From: Dehalococcoidia bacterium
Lineage (GTDB): Bacteria; Chloroflexota; Dehalococcoidia; Lucifugimonadales; Lucifugimonadaceae
DNA: 64,000 nt
Direction of reading: 5' to 3'
Assembly (NCBI GenBank): GCA_012959765.1
Contig: DUCO01000027.1
Location: 25,322 to 89,321 of the forward strand
The notes under the pieces were generated by a model. That model was not told the origin of the DNA and did not search any database. It worked only from the letters and a program-made list of their open reading frames with translations. Made by a program: the position numbers and the translations under genes. Of this stretch, positions 41,800-51,414 are shown in pieces. Numbering within the stretch: position 1 is the stretch's first letter; each line of letters begins with the position of its first letter.

Positions 41800-44145
41800 C
41801 TAGCCGTGCGTCAGCCGCTGAGTCGATTCAGCGTTACTGGCTATTTCATCCCAGTCCCACAGCTGCGGAATCGTCTCAATATTCGCCCACATGTTCTGCT
41901 GGTCGGAGAAATGCGGGCTTGCCGGATGGCCTGACGATCCCAGCGGTACGATCCAGCGACCGTTGCTCCAGTTCGATGGGTCGTGGATGTACCGGTTTAT
42001 CGGGCCTGATTTAATGGCGAACTCGGCTGGTGTCGGGCTTCCGCTGGCAAATGGAACATCGCCATCACCCGAGGCTTCGACTTTGGGCGGGTTGAGTTGG
42101 GCGGCGGCTTCCGGGAACGCACCACTCAGCGGGTGAGCATGTCCGGTCTTGTGCAAGTCGCCCCATCGCCACTTGTTCACATCGTCACTGAAGCGTCCTG
42201 CGAGATAGTCGACGCCGGCCTTGAACGCACCTTCGACGAGATCGTCGGTCTCGAAGCCGTAGTTCGCTTCCGAAAGCGATCCATCTCCAAGCCTGCGTAT
42301 GAAGTCGGGTTTGAGCTGGCGGCGAAGCAGATCTTCGGCCCCGGCATCAACCGCTTCACCGGTTACGCCTCCAGCCAACGATGCGAAGGCACGTACTGCC
42401 AGAAGCTTATTGAGTTCTCGTGTCGAGGCAGCGTAAATGGCGGCCGCGGTTGAATCCTCTTTAAGATCGTGATCCCATTCGCCAAGCAATCCGGCCGCGC
42501 TGGCATAGATTCCATCCAGGCCGGTCAGGGTCTGAATGGCGCCACAGAGAGCCGCAGCTGGGATAGAAACGGTGTCGGCGTGGATAGATGACATATCGGC
42601 AACAGTTGCTTTCCGATCTTTGAGGTCTTCGATGCGACCGCGTATTCGCCTTGCCCTGTAGTCGGTACCGTACATGTTGGTTAGATAGTGCTCGTAGTCG
42701 TGGTCGACCACTCGCTGGTTGCAGGTGACGATCCAGCCAGAATCTGGGTTCTTTGAACGTGGAAGATCGGGATTCGGAATAAAACCGTTCCATTCGTGCT
42801 CGCCCGTCCAGCCGGGAATTGGCCCCCAGCCGTTGACCGACTTACGGGATGGCACGCGCCCTTTGAACAGATACCCGAAGTTGCCGTGGACGTCGGCGTA
42901 GGGATAGTTATTCACTCGGTCGGTCCAAGTATCGAACGCTGTTTCGAGTTCGTCTGCCGATTGAGATTTCATTGCACCGTAGGCGGCATCGACCCATCTG
43001 GTACCACTACGAGAACCGGGATCGGAGATGGCGACGCCCCAGCCTGAATCGACGCTTCCAGAGATGATCGGTCCGTGATGGGTTTCGACGATCTCCACGT
43101 CTTCAGACGTGCCGTTTCGTACAGATATTTTTTCTACCGAACGGACTGCTTCGATCCAGTTGTTTTTGAAGAGGTACTCGACTTTGGTGCTGGATCGCCT
43201 TAGCTGCTCGACGAAGAGATCCTGGGTGTCGGCGCCGCCGTGGGTCATGCCCCAGCCTACGTGGTCGTTGTGGGCGAAATGCATGGCCATGGGCACGCCA
43301 GGAATCGAGTGACCCAGTGTCTGGAAGTCGGGGCTTTTCAGGTGGACCTGATAGTAGACGTTCGGAACCTCGAGTCCGCGATGTGAGTCACCAGCCACCA
43401 ACGGTAATCCCGATTCGGTGCGATCGCCCGATATTGCCCAGCCGTTCGATCCACCATCGGTTTCTCTGAGAGATTCAGTGGCGTTCACAACGTTTGTTAG
43501 TTCTTCTATTGCGTTCAGCGCGCCACCGGAATACTCGGCTCCGGGCGGGACGGTCATAAGTGCGCCGGGTTGGCTTCCGGGCGAGATAGCAGCGGTGCGT
43601 TCGGGTCCGATTTCAGCTGCGAGTTTTGCGAGCCAGAGTTTTGCCTGAAACGACCCTTCAGCGGTGTTTCGCACCTTGTAGACGAGGATGCAGTGCCAGT
43701 CTTCCCATTTTCCTGGCTTCGTTCCGGTGAGCATGTACTCGACCGGGAGCGGGGCATCCGATTCGATGAATGCATTCACCCCGGCTGTGTAAGCGGCGAT
43801 CATTGCCTGCGCTTCAGGGCTGCAGACTTCGAGATCACGTTCCGAGACGATCTTTAGCGATCGACGTCGCATGAGCCTGTCTTGAGCAAGACCGCTGGCT
43901 CCGAGATGCTCGGCTGACCTGCCAAGGCATCGCAGCCTGTCGTAGTCCATCTGGAATAGTCGGTCTTGGGCCGTTGCAAAGCCCTGGGCGAAAAAGAGGT
44001 CGGTTTCGTTGTCGGCCGAAATGTGCGGGATACCCCATTCGTCACGATGAATCGTTGCATCGCCAACGATGCCAGATAGCTTTAGATCCGATTCAATATC
44101 GGGCAGTGCGTTTTGAAGATCGGCGTCGGTTATCTGGTTGGTCAT
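41800..44145 (-). CDS. Penicillin-acylase-family Ntn hydrolase
   Basis: 781 residues from ATG 44145, with AGAGGA just upstream; a longer frame to 44376 lacks a suitable start. Family landmarks are DEWGIPHISADNETDLFFAQG, the autocleavage site DGGSNGWAISG with the Ser that becomes the beta-chain N-terminal nucleophile (about residue 240), and FAHNDHVGWGMTHG. Members open amide bonds of beta-lactams, acyl-homoserine lactones or acyl-amino compounds. No signal peptide is seen, unlike the usual periplasmic enzymes, so it may act inside the cell. It lies between two enolase-superfamily genes. Confidence 0.88.
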   Translation of the reverse strand: MTNQITDADLQNALPDIESDLKLSGIVGDATIHRDEWGIPHISADNETDLFFAQGFATAQDRLFQMDYDRLRCLGRSAEHLGASGLAQDRLMRRRSLKIVSERDLEVCSPEAQAMIAAYTAGVNAFIESDAPLPVEYMLTGTKPGKWEDWHCILVYKVRNTAEGSFQAKLWLAKLAAEIGPERTAAISPGSQPGALMTVPPGAEYSGGALNAIEELTNVVNATESLRETDGGSNGWAISGDRTESGLPLVAGDSHRGLEVPNVYYQVHLKSPDFQTLGHSIPGVPMAMHFAHNDHVGWGMTHGGADTQDLFVEQLRRSSTKVEYLFKNNWIEAVRSVEKISVRNGTSEDVEIVETHHGPIISGSVDSGWGVAISDPGSRSGTRWVDAAYGAMKSQSADELETAFDTWTDRVNNYPYADVHGNFGYLFKGRVPSRKSVNGWGPIPGWTGEHEWNGFIPNPDLPRSKNPDSGWIVTCNQRVVDHDYEHYLTNMYGTDYRARRIRGRIEDLKDRKATVADMSSIHADTVSIPAAALCGAIQTLTGLDGIYASAAGLLGEWDHDLKEDSTAAAIYAASTRELNKLLAVRAFASLAGGVTGEAVDAGAEDLLRRQLKPDFIRRLGDGSLSEANYGFETDDLVEGAFKAGVDYLAGRFSDDVNKWRWGDLHKTGHAHPLSGAFPEAAAQLNPPKVEASGDGDVPFASGSPTPAEFAIKSGPINRYIHDPSNWSNGRWIVPLGSSGHPASPHFSDQQNMWANIETIPQLWDWDEIASNAESTQRLTHG

Positions 44146-44388
44146 GGTTCCTCTGAGGCGGCTAGTCGGCGACCAGTCGCTTTCATGGATTGGGATAAGG
44201 GGTACGGGTTGCTCGATGACAACTCGGTGTACTTTAGATGGCGGTTCGCCAGTGTCAAGGAACGTAAGGCCACAAATGCAGTTGACCGGAGCGAAAACGA
44301 GCAGATAATCGGCGGTACGTGACCCTCGGGGTTTTTTGGGGCCATGGGGTGGCCGACGTATGTAAACCGTATTCATAGGAACCGAACG

Positions 44389-45585
44389 TTGAAGATTACT
44401 AGTGCTCGATCATGGATAGTAAAAACGCCGTGGGGCAACAATCCTGGGGCTGACGAGATTCGTGAAAATACTGACCGAACATTCGTGTTCATCCAGGTCG
44501 ACACCGATGAGGGGATTACGGGTTGGGGTGAGATCACCACTTACCCGGGGCCTGTTGCGAACGGGGCGATTGCGGCGTTTGTCGATCAGATCGGCAAGTG
44601 GCTGGTTGGCGAGAATCCTGAGGACATCGAGCGAATCTGGGCAAAGATATTCAGGGGCATGACGTATGTTGGCACCCGCGGTGCAACGACCGCGGCTATC
44701 AGCGGGATCGATATAGCGTTGTGGGACATCCGCGGTAAAGCGTTGAACCAGCCTGTGTACAAACTTCTTGGCGGGGGCGTGCGCGACAAGATTGCGCTGT
44801 ACACACATCCACCGAGTGTGAAGCGCCCTGATGAAATCATTCAGCCTGTGAAAGACATTGTCGAATCGGGTCATCGAGCCTTCAAGATGGACCCGATGAT
44901 GCAAAATCTCCACGTCGGCAATGACACCTTCCTCGACGGTGAGATCAGTATCGAGGCAGAGAACACTGCGATGGATATTCTTGCTGCGGCCAGAGAGGCG
45001 GCGGGTCCGGATATCGAGATTCTTATCGATGCGCACGGAATGTACAACGTGCCGACCGCCATTCGGCTGGCGAATCAGATGGCCGAGTGGGACATTTTCT
45101 GGTTCGAGGAGCCGGTTCCCGTAGAAAGCTGGAAGGCTTTGAAGCAGGTGAAAGAGCAGATATCACCGCTGGTGTCGGTTGGTGAGCGGCTTCACACGAG
45201 GTGGGATTTTGTGCCGATCTTCGAGAACGGATTGGCCGATTACATCATGCCGGACGTTACGTGGACTGGTGGTATTACCGAGTTGAAGAAGATCGCAACG
45301 ATGGCCGAGGCGTACTACGTGCCGATTTCACCGCACGATGCCTCTGGCCCGATCAACGTGATGTCGGGTGCGCAGGTGATGTTGACCGTCCGGAACTTCT
45401 ACAAGCTGGAGACCAGCCGGTACGACCTTTCCGGGTACGACGTGATGATCGACCATCCGCTGGATATACGCGAAGGCGACTTATACGTTTCTGACCGACT
45501 GGGGATTGGCGTGAATCTGGACCCTGAATGGCTGGCAGCGCACGCGATCGACCCGAACACCGAGTTTGCGGGTAAGGATTCTTAG
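44389..45585 (+). CDS. Enolase-superfamily (MR/MLE) dehydratase 2
   Basis: 398 residues from TTG 44389, AGGA eight bases upstream (the same start pattern as paralogue 1). Capping domain, then barrel: Lys in HRAFKMDPM, ligands in EILIDAHGMYN, WFEEPVPVES and VGERLHTRWDF, and His in ISPHDASGP. The loops differ clearly from paralogue 1 (Asp not Glu as first ligand; DAHG versus EVHR), so substrates should differ. The 243-base gap before it is divergent with the acylase gene. Confidence 0.83.
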   Translation: MKITSARSWIVKTPWGNNPGADEIRENTDRTFVFIQVDTDEGITGWGEITTYPGPVANGAIAAFVDQIGKWLVGENPEDIERIWAKIFRGMTYVGTRGATTAAISGIDIALWDIRGKALNQPVYKLLGGGVRDKIALYTHPPSVKRPDEIIQPVKDIVESGHRAFKMDPMMQNLHVGNDTFLDGEISIEAENTAMDILAAAREAAGPDIEILIDAHGMYNVPTAIRLANQMAEWDIFWFEEPVPVESWKALKQVKEQISPLVSVGERLHTRWDFVPIFENGLADYIMPDVTWTGGITELKKIATMAEAYYVPISPHDASGPINVMSGAQVMLTVRNFYKLETSRYDLSGYDVMIDHPLDIREGDLYVSDRLGIGVNLDPEWLAAHAIDPNTEFAGKDS

Positions 45586-45654
45586 GAGATAAATAGGGTC
45601 GGTGTGGCAGCGTAACTTTATCGTGAGTCGTAAGTAGACTTCGTGTTGCCGGGT

Positions 45655-45715
45655 GATTGCCGCGTCGTGCCTCCTCGCAATGACAGACGCAACGCTGCCG
45701 CGCCTCCTCGCATCG
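45655..45715. repeat. Dispersed repeat, TGTCATTGCGAGGAG type (copy C)
   Basis: GATTGCCGCGTCGTGCCTCC followed by TCGCAATGACAGAC (45655-45688) is a third copy, reverse orientation. A partial repeat CTGCCGCGCCTCCTCGCATC follows at 45695-45714, as if the unit had been half duplicated. Confidence 0.65.
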
Positions 45716-45722
45716 AACTTGT

Positions 45723-46863
45723 ATGAAAGTTCAATCGGTGGTGAAGACGGGGTTGTTGCGTTCGATGTGGGCTGGCCGCCTGCTTTTTGTAGTTTTGGGT
45801 CTGTTGATGATCGTTATTGCAGTCGCCTGTGCGGCTGAGGTGACGCCGGCGGTCGACGATTTGGAGTTGGTGGCCGAGCAGGTTGTCGACTCACCAGATG
45901 CTGCCGAACTCGATGTCGATTCGTTTGCTGCAATAAATCCTGAGCCTGAATTTCGTGAACTCGATGTTGAGTTTGATCTTGGATTTTACGAGCGAGAGCG
46001 GTTACCTCGGGACGCCATCGAACCGATTTACACGCCCAAGTTCGTCTCGCCTGATGAATCTGTACTACGGCCAGACGAAATCGTTATGGGACTCGTGATC
46101 AACGGAGACGCCAGGGCTTATCCGACCGGTTTACTGAGAGCGCGGGAGATGGTCAACGACGAGGTGGGCGGTACTCCAGTCCTGGTCATGTGGTGACCGA
46201 TTTGCTACACCGGTCTCGTGCATGACCGGCGAATCGATGGAGTGGTGGGACTGGGAGACGCAGAGCATCTGGTCGCAGCCGTGGGGTGCAGCCATTGACG
46301 GCGAACTTAGCCGAACACGACTCACCCTGCTGCCATACGAACTGGTTCCCTGGCAATCCTGGCGCGACCAGCATCCCGATACCAAGGTGTTGGTTGATGA
46401 GCGCGCCAACCTTGTTTACAGGGGGTTATCAGCAATAGATCGGTTCGTAATCGGTGTTTCTATCGGCGAGGCTGCGAAGGGGTTTTACTTCGTTTCATCG
46501 GCTCAGGAAGGAGTCGTGAACGAAACCGTTGGCGAATTCCCAGTGACGGTATTTGCAGATGAAGGCACGAGGCGAATTCACGTTTTGCTGCGTTCGTCTC
46601 AGCCAGGTTTGGGTGGTTCGCAGAAACTCCCTGATCAAGTGACATTTGAACTTGTTGAGAGCCCAGAATCGCCGGGAGTCATTGAAGTTCAAGACGTCGA
46701 AACAAACTCGACATGAGATCTTGAACTCGGAGTGGCAACAGACGGACCTCTCAAGGGTGCATTGCTACAGCGAGCGCCCTACGTCTCGGCCTACTACTGG
46801 GCGTGGGAAGAGTTCAACCCACATACCCAGTTCTGGGGCGACCGGTTCGACGAGCTGGACTAG
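45723..46863 (+). pseudogene. DUF3179 lipoprotein, broken
   Basis: An N-terminal signal with lipobox-like VIAVACAA leads to the DUF3179 body: AIEPIYTPKFVSPDESVL and LVINGDARAYP. The frame stops at TGA 46194-46196, where the family has the Cys of TYCP (here V-M-W-TGA-P-I-C). About 16 residues after this TGA the frame changes and a family segment (about 15 residues) is missing. Then ETQSIWSQPWGAAIDG and LVPWQSWRDQHPDTKVL are readable. A second TGA near 46714 replaces the Trp of TWD, after which GPLKGALLQ and AYYWAWEEFNPHTQFW complete the family end. Two stops plus a deletion/shift indicate true decay. Confidence 0.8.
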
Positions 46864-46881
46864 CCAGCCCGTTGCGCACTG

Positions 46882-47991
46882 TTACCCAGCGACGAGGCCG
46901 GCGATCATGTCGCCAACTTGGCTTGTCGTGAGTGGTCGCTCGCCTGCTGTGGCGATGTCGTTGGTGCGGTAGCCCTCGGAAAGTACCGAGTCGACCGCCC
47001 CTTCAATGGCATCAGCCTCGGTGTTGAGGCCGAACGAGAGGCGTAGCAGCATTGCTGCACTCAGGATCGATGCCATCGGGTTAGCAAGTGACTTGCCTGC
47101 GATATCGGGCGCAGAACCGTGTATGGGTTCGTAGAGCGCTGGCTTTCCACCACGGCGGCGTCGACCGTTCTTCGGGGGCAGTGACGAGATAGATGCTGAA
47201 GGCAGCATTCCCAATGAACCACCGATAACGGCAGCTTCGTCGGAGATGATGTCGCCAAAGGTGTTTTCAGCGACGATTACGTCGAATATCACAGGGTTAG
47301 TTACGATTTGCATCGCAGCGTTGTCGGCAAGCATGTGTATGAGTTCGACACTCGGGTACTCGATTCCAACCTCGGTTGCGACTTCGCGCCAGAGTCGGGA
47401 AGACTCCATCACGTTCATCTTGTCAAGGGAGTGGACACGCTTCTTGCGGTCTCGGGCGAGTTCAAATGCGACACGGACTACTCGCTCGATCTCTTTTTCA
47501 GAGTAAGCGAGGGTATCGACCGCTCGGCGACCACGGGAGTTCTCCCATCGGCGCTTTGGCTTGCCAAAGTAGAGGCCACCGGTGAGTTCACGGACGATGA
47601 TGAAATCGACGTCAACTAGCAGTTCGGGCCGGAGAGGCGACGCGTCAATGAGTTGTTCGTAGACCTTGACGGGCCGGAGGTTGGCGAACAGTCCAAGACC
47701 TTTTCGAAGGGCAAGAATGCCATCTTCGGGTCGAACTTTAGCCAGCGGGTCGTCCCATTTCGGACCACCAACAGCACCGAAAAGAACGGCGTCTGAACCA
47801 AGAACAATGTTCATGGTGTCGGCCGGAAGAGCGGTCCCGTTGGTGTCGATAGCGACACCACCGACAGGGCCTGTCACATATGTGAACTCGTGACCAAAAC
47901 GACGCCCAACGGCGTCTAGAACTTTAACTGACTCGGCTGTAACTTCCGGGCCAATCCCGTCACCACCAAGAACTGCGATCCGTGCATCCAT
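46882..47991 (-). CDS. leuB: 3-isopropylmalate dehydrogenase
   Basis: 369 residues. LeuB oxidatively decarboxylates 3-isopropylmalate with NAD. GDGIGPEV at the N-terminus, LRKGLGLFANLRPVK, RELTGGLYFG, the catalytic Lys-Asp region KMNVMESSRLW, and the metal/NAD site ENTFGDIISDEAAVIGGSLG and EPIHGSAPDIAGK. A basic insertion LPPKNGRRRRGGK, before ALYEPIHG, is unusual. Last gene of the ilv-leu operon. Confidence 0.94.
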   Translation of the reverse strand: MDARIAVLGGDGIGPEVTAESVKVLDAVGRRFGHEFTYVTGPVGGVAIDTNGTALPADTMNIVLGSDAVLFGAVGGPKWDDPLAKVRPEDGILALRKGLGLFANLRPVKVYEQLIDASPLRPELLVDVDFIIVRELTGGLYFGKPKRRWENSRGRRAVDTLAYSEKEIERVVRVAFELARDRKKRVHSLDKMNVMESSRLWREVATEVGIEYPSVELIHMLADNAAMQIVTNPVIFDVIVAENTFGDIISDEAAVIGGSLGMLPSASISSLPPKNGRRRRGGKPALYEPIHGSAPDIAGKSLANPMASILSAAMLLRLSFGLNTEADAIEGAVDSVLSEGYRTNDIATAGERPLTTSQVGDMIAGLVAG

Positions 47992-48117
47992 CTACAGGCT
48001 CTGCTTTCGCTTATAGAAAAGGGCTCATCCGTAAAAAATCAACTTTGGAAGTCTAACAGCGGGTTGGCTTACAGACCACTCAATTTTCTGAGCAGTATGC
48101 TAACCCATACGAATCGC

Positions 48118-48714
48118 CTACCAGCGGGCGGTGCGTTGTTCCTCGAATGAGTCGATTGCTTCGCCGAGGCTGAGCGTGATTCCGACGTCGTCCAGTCCCT
48201 GCAACATAGAGTTCTTTCTGAACGGGTCGACATCGAAGCTGGCGCTCAGACCCTGATCGTCGGTGACGGTCTGTGATTCCAGATCGACAGTTACTTTATA
48301 GCCTGAGCCTCGGAGTGCGCGGGCCATGATGGTGTCGACTTCTGATTCGCTGAGTACTACCGGGAGCAAGCCGTTCTGCATGCAGTTGCTGCGGAATATG
48401 TCGGCAAAGCTGGTGGAAATGATGGCGCTGTATCCCATTTCCATGAGTGCCCATGGGGCGTGTTCTCGGGAGGATCCGGAACCAAAGTTACGACCGCCAA
48501 CAAGAATGTTTGCAGTACGGTAGCGGTCTTGATTCAAGATGAAATCGGGGTTGAGCACGCCATCTTCGAGGTATCGCCAGTCGAAGAATGCGAATTCGCC
48601 AAAGCCGGTTCGCTCAATACGCTTGAGGAACTGCTTTGGGATGATCTGATCAGTATCGACGTTTGCTCGATCGAGAGGCGCAACGATGCTGGTGAGCTTC
48701 GTGAACTTTTCCAA
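48118..48714 (-). CDS. leuD: 3-isopropylmalate dehydratase small subunit
   Basis: 198 residues, the normal size. NVDTDQIIPKQFLKRI at the N-terminus and GSGSSREHAPWAL (about 77-90) are the swivelling-domain blocks that complete the active site of LeuC. It lies five bases after the DUF4328 gene on the same strand and 126 bases before leuB, with no gene in between. Confidence 0.95.
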   Translation of the reverse strand: MEKFTKLTSIVAPLDRANVDTDQIIPKQFLKRIERTGFGEFAFFDWRYLEDGVLNPDFILNQDRYRTANILVGGRNFGSGSSREHAPWALMEMGYSAIISTSFADIFRSNCMQNGLLPVVLSESEVDTIMARALRGSGYKVTVDLESQTVTDDQGLSASFDVDPFRKNSMLQGLDDVGITLSLGEAIDSFEEQRTARW

Positions 48715-48719
48715 TTTAT

Positions 48720-49862
48720 TTATCCCCTGTCACTTTCGTTTTGGCCATCTCGCCCTCTTTTGGCGCGGGCTCTTCTATTTTCAGAATCTTTGCGCCTAAT
48801 ACCGTCTTTCAGAGCCTCTTCGAGAGGATCGATGGGGAGTGGAGGCGTAACGGTGATGTCGCCCACTTTTTTGTGACGGGCTTCCTGTGTGCCATGAAGC
48901 CCTACTGCAACGTATATCGCTGCTATACCCAGGACGGCAAGCAACAGATCGGCATACACCAGCCGCTGGTGTGCGATGATCACGTCGTCGAGTGTTTCGC
49001 GAATCTGATACCAGAACCAGCCTATGGACCTGGGGTTGAATATAAATACGGCGACAAAAATCGCGGCCCAGACGTGAACTCTTACTCGAACCTTGCCTTT
49101 TTTCTGCCACTCGGTCGGTTCTTGAGTCGATACAGCAGGATCGCTAGCTCGGTATAACTCCTTGAAAACAGCCCAGGGCTTCACCAGATTAAATACTGGA
49201 ATGAAGAACCACATAACCGATTTTTCGGGAGAGAATCCCTGCTTGGCGCTCTTCAGCGTGAGCAAGTTCCTGCTGGCGCGATGCGTGAACGAACCCCACG
49301 CAAATATGCTCGCGAGCAGTATGGCGAGTAGTGCAACTGTCAGGAACGAACCTGTTCCTTTTACCGATTCGTATTCGCTCTGTACGGCAAATAGTTGTGT
49401 GCAGTCTGGCGTCACGATGAACACACCGTCAGGGTCGGCGCAGGTCAGGCCTTCTCTGGCTGCGAAATCGATCATCGCTTGAGGTGCGAGAATCGCGGGA
49501 GGAGCGCTAACTATTCCCTGATCCTGAATCTCTACAAGGAGGTTCGCAGTCGCTCGGTCCTGGAACGCCAGCGCAACTGCGATGGCTGTCCACGCAAGAA
49601 GCACAATAACGACCCATTTGAGTTGGGTGCTGTTCGATTCGTATTTGTACGGATCGTATCGCTTGATCTTGGCCTTATCCATCTCGGATCGGCCAGTAAG
49701 ACGGCCAAAAAAGCCGTGAGTACCGGGCGCAATTTTGAGTCCATTTCGAGTACGTCGATCGCGCCCGCCGGAAGATTGTCCGCGACTGGAGCCACCTCGG
49801 CGTCGTTCGCCCGGTGGGCGAGGATCGAAGCTCGGTGTTGGATTTTCGCCAGACTCTGACAT
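48720..49862 (-). CDS. DUF4328 membrane protein inside leu operon
   Basis: 380 residues; ATG 49862 shares a base with the leuC stop (TAATG), which is preferred over TTG 49877. A basic, Gly/Arg/Ser-rich N-terminal tail (about 65 residues) is followed by membrane helices near 88-106, 180-200, 225-240, 270-285 and 310-330. FSPEKSVMWFFIPVFNLVKPW with KELYRASDP is the DUF4328 signature. The C-terminus is highly charged. Its place between leuC and leuD, coupled to leuC, is unusual. Function unknown; a transport or regulatory role is speculation. Confidence 0.75.
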   Translation of the reverse strand: MSESGENPTPSFDPRPPGERRRGGSSRGQSSGGRDRRTRNGLKIAPGTHGFFGRLTGRSEMDKAKIKRYDPYKYESNSTQLKWVVIVLLAWTAIAVALAFQDRATANLLVEIQDQGIVSAPPAILAPQAMIDFAAREGLTCADPDGVFIVTPDCTQLFAVQSEYESVKGTGSFLTVALLAILLASIFAWGSFTHRASRNLLTLKSAKQGFSPEKSVMWFFIPVFNLVKPWAVFKELYRASDPAVSTQEPTEWQKKGKVRVRVHVWAAIFVAVFIFNPRSIGWFWYQIRETLDDVIIAHQRLVYADLLLAVLGIAAIYVAVGLHGTQEARHKKVGDITVTPPLPIDPLEEALKDGIRRKDSENRRARAKRGRDGQNESDRG

Positions 49863-51271
49863 TATTTTATGTCCCAATCCCTAACGTCTACAAAATGACC
49901 TTCGATGGCGGCGGCGGCGGCCATTTCCGGGCTTACAAGGTGTGTACGCCCGCCCTTGCCCTGTCGGCCTTCAAAGTTACGATTTGAAGTTGAGGCGCAG
50001 CGCTCACCGGGTACAAGGATATCGGGATTCATGCCGAGGCACATCGAACAGCCTGACTCGCGCCATTCGAAGCCAGCTTCCTTGAAGATCTCATCAAGAC
50101 CTTCTTTTTCGGCGAGCATCTTGGTAAGAGTCGAGCCGGGCATGATCTGTGCTCGAACAGTTGAAGCAACGGTGTGTCCCTTGACGATCAGCGAAGCGGA
50201 TCGCAAATCCTCGATTCGAGCGTTGGTGCAGGAACCGATGAATACTCGATCAATTTCGATATCTTCGATAGCCATGCCGGCTTTGAGATCCATGTATTCG
50301 AGTGCCCGTTCAGCCGAAGACTTGTCGGCGGGATCGTCGAAGTCTTCCGGTGAAGGAACGCTCGCTGAAATTCGAGTTACCTGACCGGGGTTGGTGCCCC
50401 AGCTTACGTGTGGCTCGAGTTCATCACAGTCGATTTCCAGAAGCTCATCGAACTCGGCGTTTTCGTCGGTTGCAAGCTCTCGCCACTCGGCGACGGCAGC
50501 ATCGAAATCATCGCCCTTGGGCACGAACTTTCGACCACGCATCCAGTCGAACGTGGTGTCGTCGGGGGCGATCAGTCCGGCTCGTGCACCAGCTTCGATC
50601 GTCATGTTGCAGACTGTCATTCGACCGGCCATGCTGAGGCTTTTGATCGGTTCGCCGGTGTATTCAATTACATATCCGGTGCCACCAGCCGTACCCATTT
50701 TGCCGATGGCAGCGAGGATCATGTCCTTCGCAGTTACGCCCTGTTTCAACGCGCCGTTGAAACGAACTTCCATCGTTTTTGGCTTGCGCTGGCGGAGGGT
50801 TTGAGTAGCGAGAACGTGCTCGACTTCAGAAGTACCTATACCAAATGCGAGCGAGCCGAACGCACCGTGGGTCGATGTGTGCGAGTCGCCACAGACGATT
50901 GTCATACCGGGCTGGGTGTAGCCCTGTTCCGGGCCGATGACGTGAACGATGCCCTGCCCTGGCGAATCGACGTCGTAGAGGGTGACGCCGGTTTCTTTAC
51001 AGTTCTCGCGGAGGGTGTCGACCTGGATTCGAGCGATGGGATCTTTGATCACTTCCGCCCGCGTGTCGTCGGTGGGAAGGTTGTGGTCGACGGTTGAAAT
51101 CGTGAGATCGGGTCGGCGCACCTTACGATTCGTGAGTCGCAGTGCTTCGAATGCTTGCGGTGAGGTGACTTCGTGCACCAGATGCAGGTCGATGTAGATC
51201 AGAGCTGGTTGGTCTTCAGGCTCGGCAACTATGTGTTGCTCCCAGATCTTTTCAAACATGGTTTTGGCCAT
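49862..51271 (-). CDS. leuC: 3-isopropylmalate dehydratase large subunit
   Basis: 469 residues from ATG 51271, with GGAGGG ten bases upstream; the ATG at 51289 contains that site and is not used. [4Fe-4S] cysteines are in [13 protein letters not shown] and [24 protein letters not shown] near the start, [14 protein letters not shown] in the middle. LeuC with LeuD isomerises 2- to 3-isopropylmalate. The Fe-S carrier genes ygfZ and iscA elsewhere in the window could help mature it. Confidence 0.95.
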   Translation of the reverse strand: MAKTMFEKIWEQHIVAEPEDQPALIYIDLHLVHEVTSPQAFEALRLTNRKVRRPDLTISTVDHNLPTDDTRAEVIKDPIARIQVDTLRENCKETGVTLYDVDSPGQGIVHVIGPEQGYTQPGMTIVCGDSHTSTHGAFGSLAFGIGTSEVEHVLATQTLRQRKPKTMEVRFNGALKQGVTAKDMILAAIGKMGTAGGTGYVIEYTGEPIKSLSMAGRMTVCNMTIEAGARAGLIAPDDTTFDWMRGRKFVPKGDDFDAAVAEWRELATDENAEFDELLEIDCDELEPHVSWGTNPGQVTRISASVPSPEDFDDPADKSSAERALEYMDLKAGMAIEDIEIDRVFIGSCTNARIEDLRSASLIVKGHTVASTVRAQIMPGSTLTKMLAEKEGLDEIFKEAGFEWRESGCSMCLGMNPDILVPGERCASTSNRNFEGRQGKGGRTHLVSPEMAAAAAIEGHFVDVRDWDIK

Positions 51272-51301
51272 GTGCGCGTAACCCTCCATAAAAACAAACC
51301 A

Positions 51302-51386
51302 CTCGCAATAAATTAATGCGAGCAGAAATAGTAACGCAAAAGCGGCACCCCTCTAATTTTTTGCGAATTTGGGGGGGATGCCGCTT
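51302..51386. other. Two hairpins between leuA and leuC
   Basis: CTCGCA/TGCGAG (51302-51307 with 51317-51322) and AAGCGGCA-CCCC with GGGG-ATGCCGCTT (about 51340-51386). In the direction of transcription (minus) the larger stem comes first and is followed by TTTTGCG. A partial terminator or an mRNA-stability element is likely. Confidence 0.55.
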
Positions 51387-51414
51387 CTTTATTTTTTACT
51401 TTGCGACTTGCTGG

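Noticed and set aside
44146..44376. Longer N-terminus of the penicillin acylase gene
   Set aside because: ATG 44145 has a good ribosome binding site and leads directly into family-like sequence, while the extension has neither a start signal nor a signal peptide.
46194..46196. TGA as selenocysteine codon in the DUF3179 gene
   Set aside because: A second TGA falls on a Trp codon and an internal deletion shifts the frame, so decay explains the locus better; no SECIS-like hairpin was identified.
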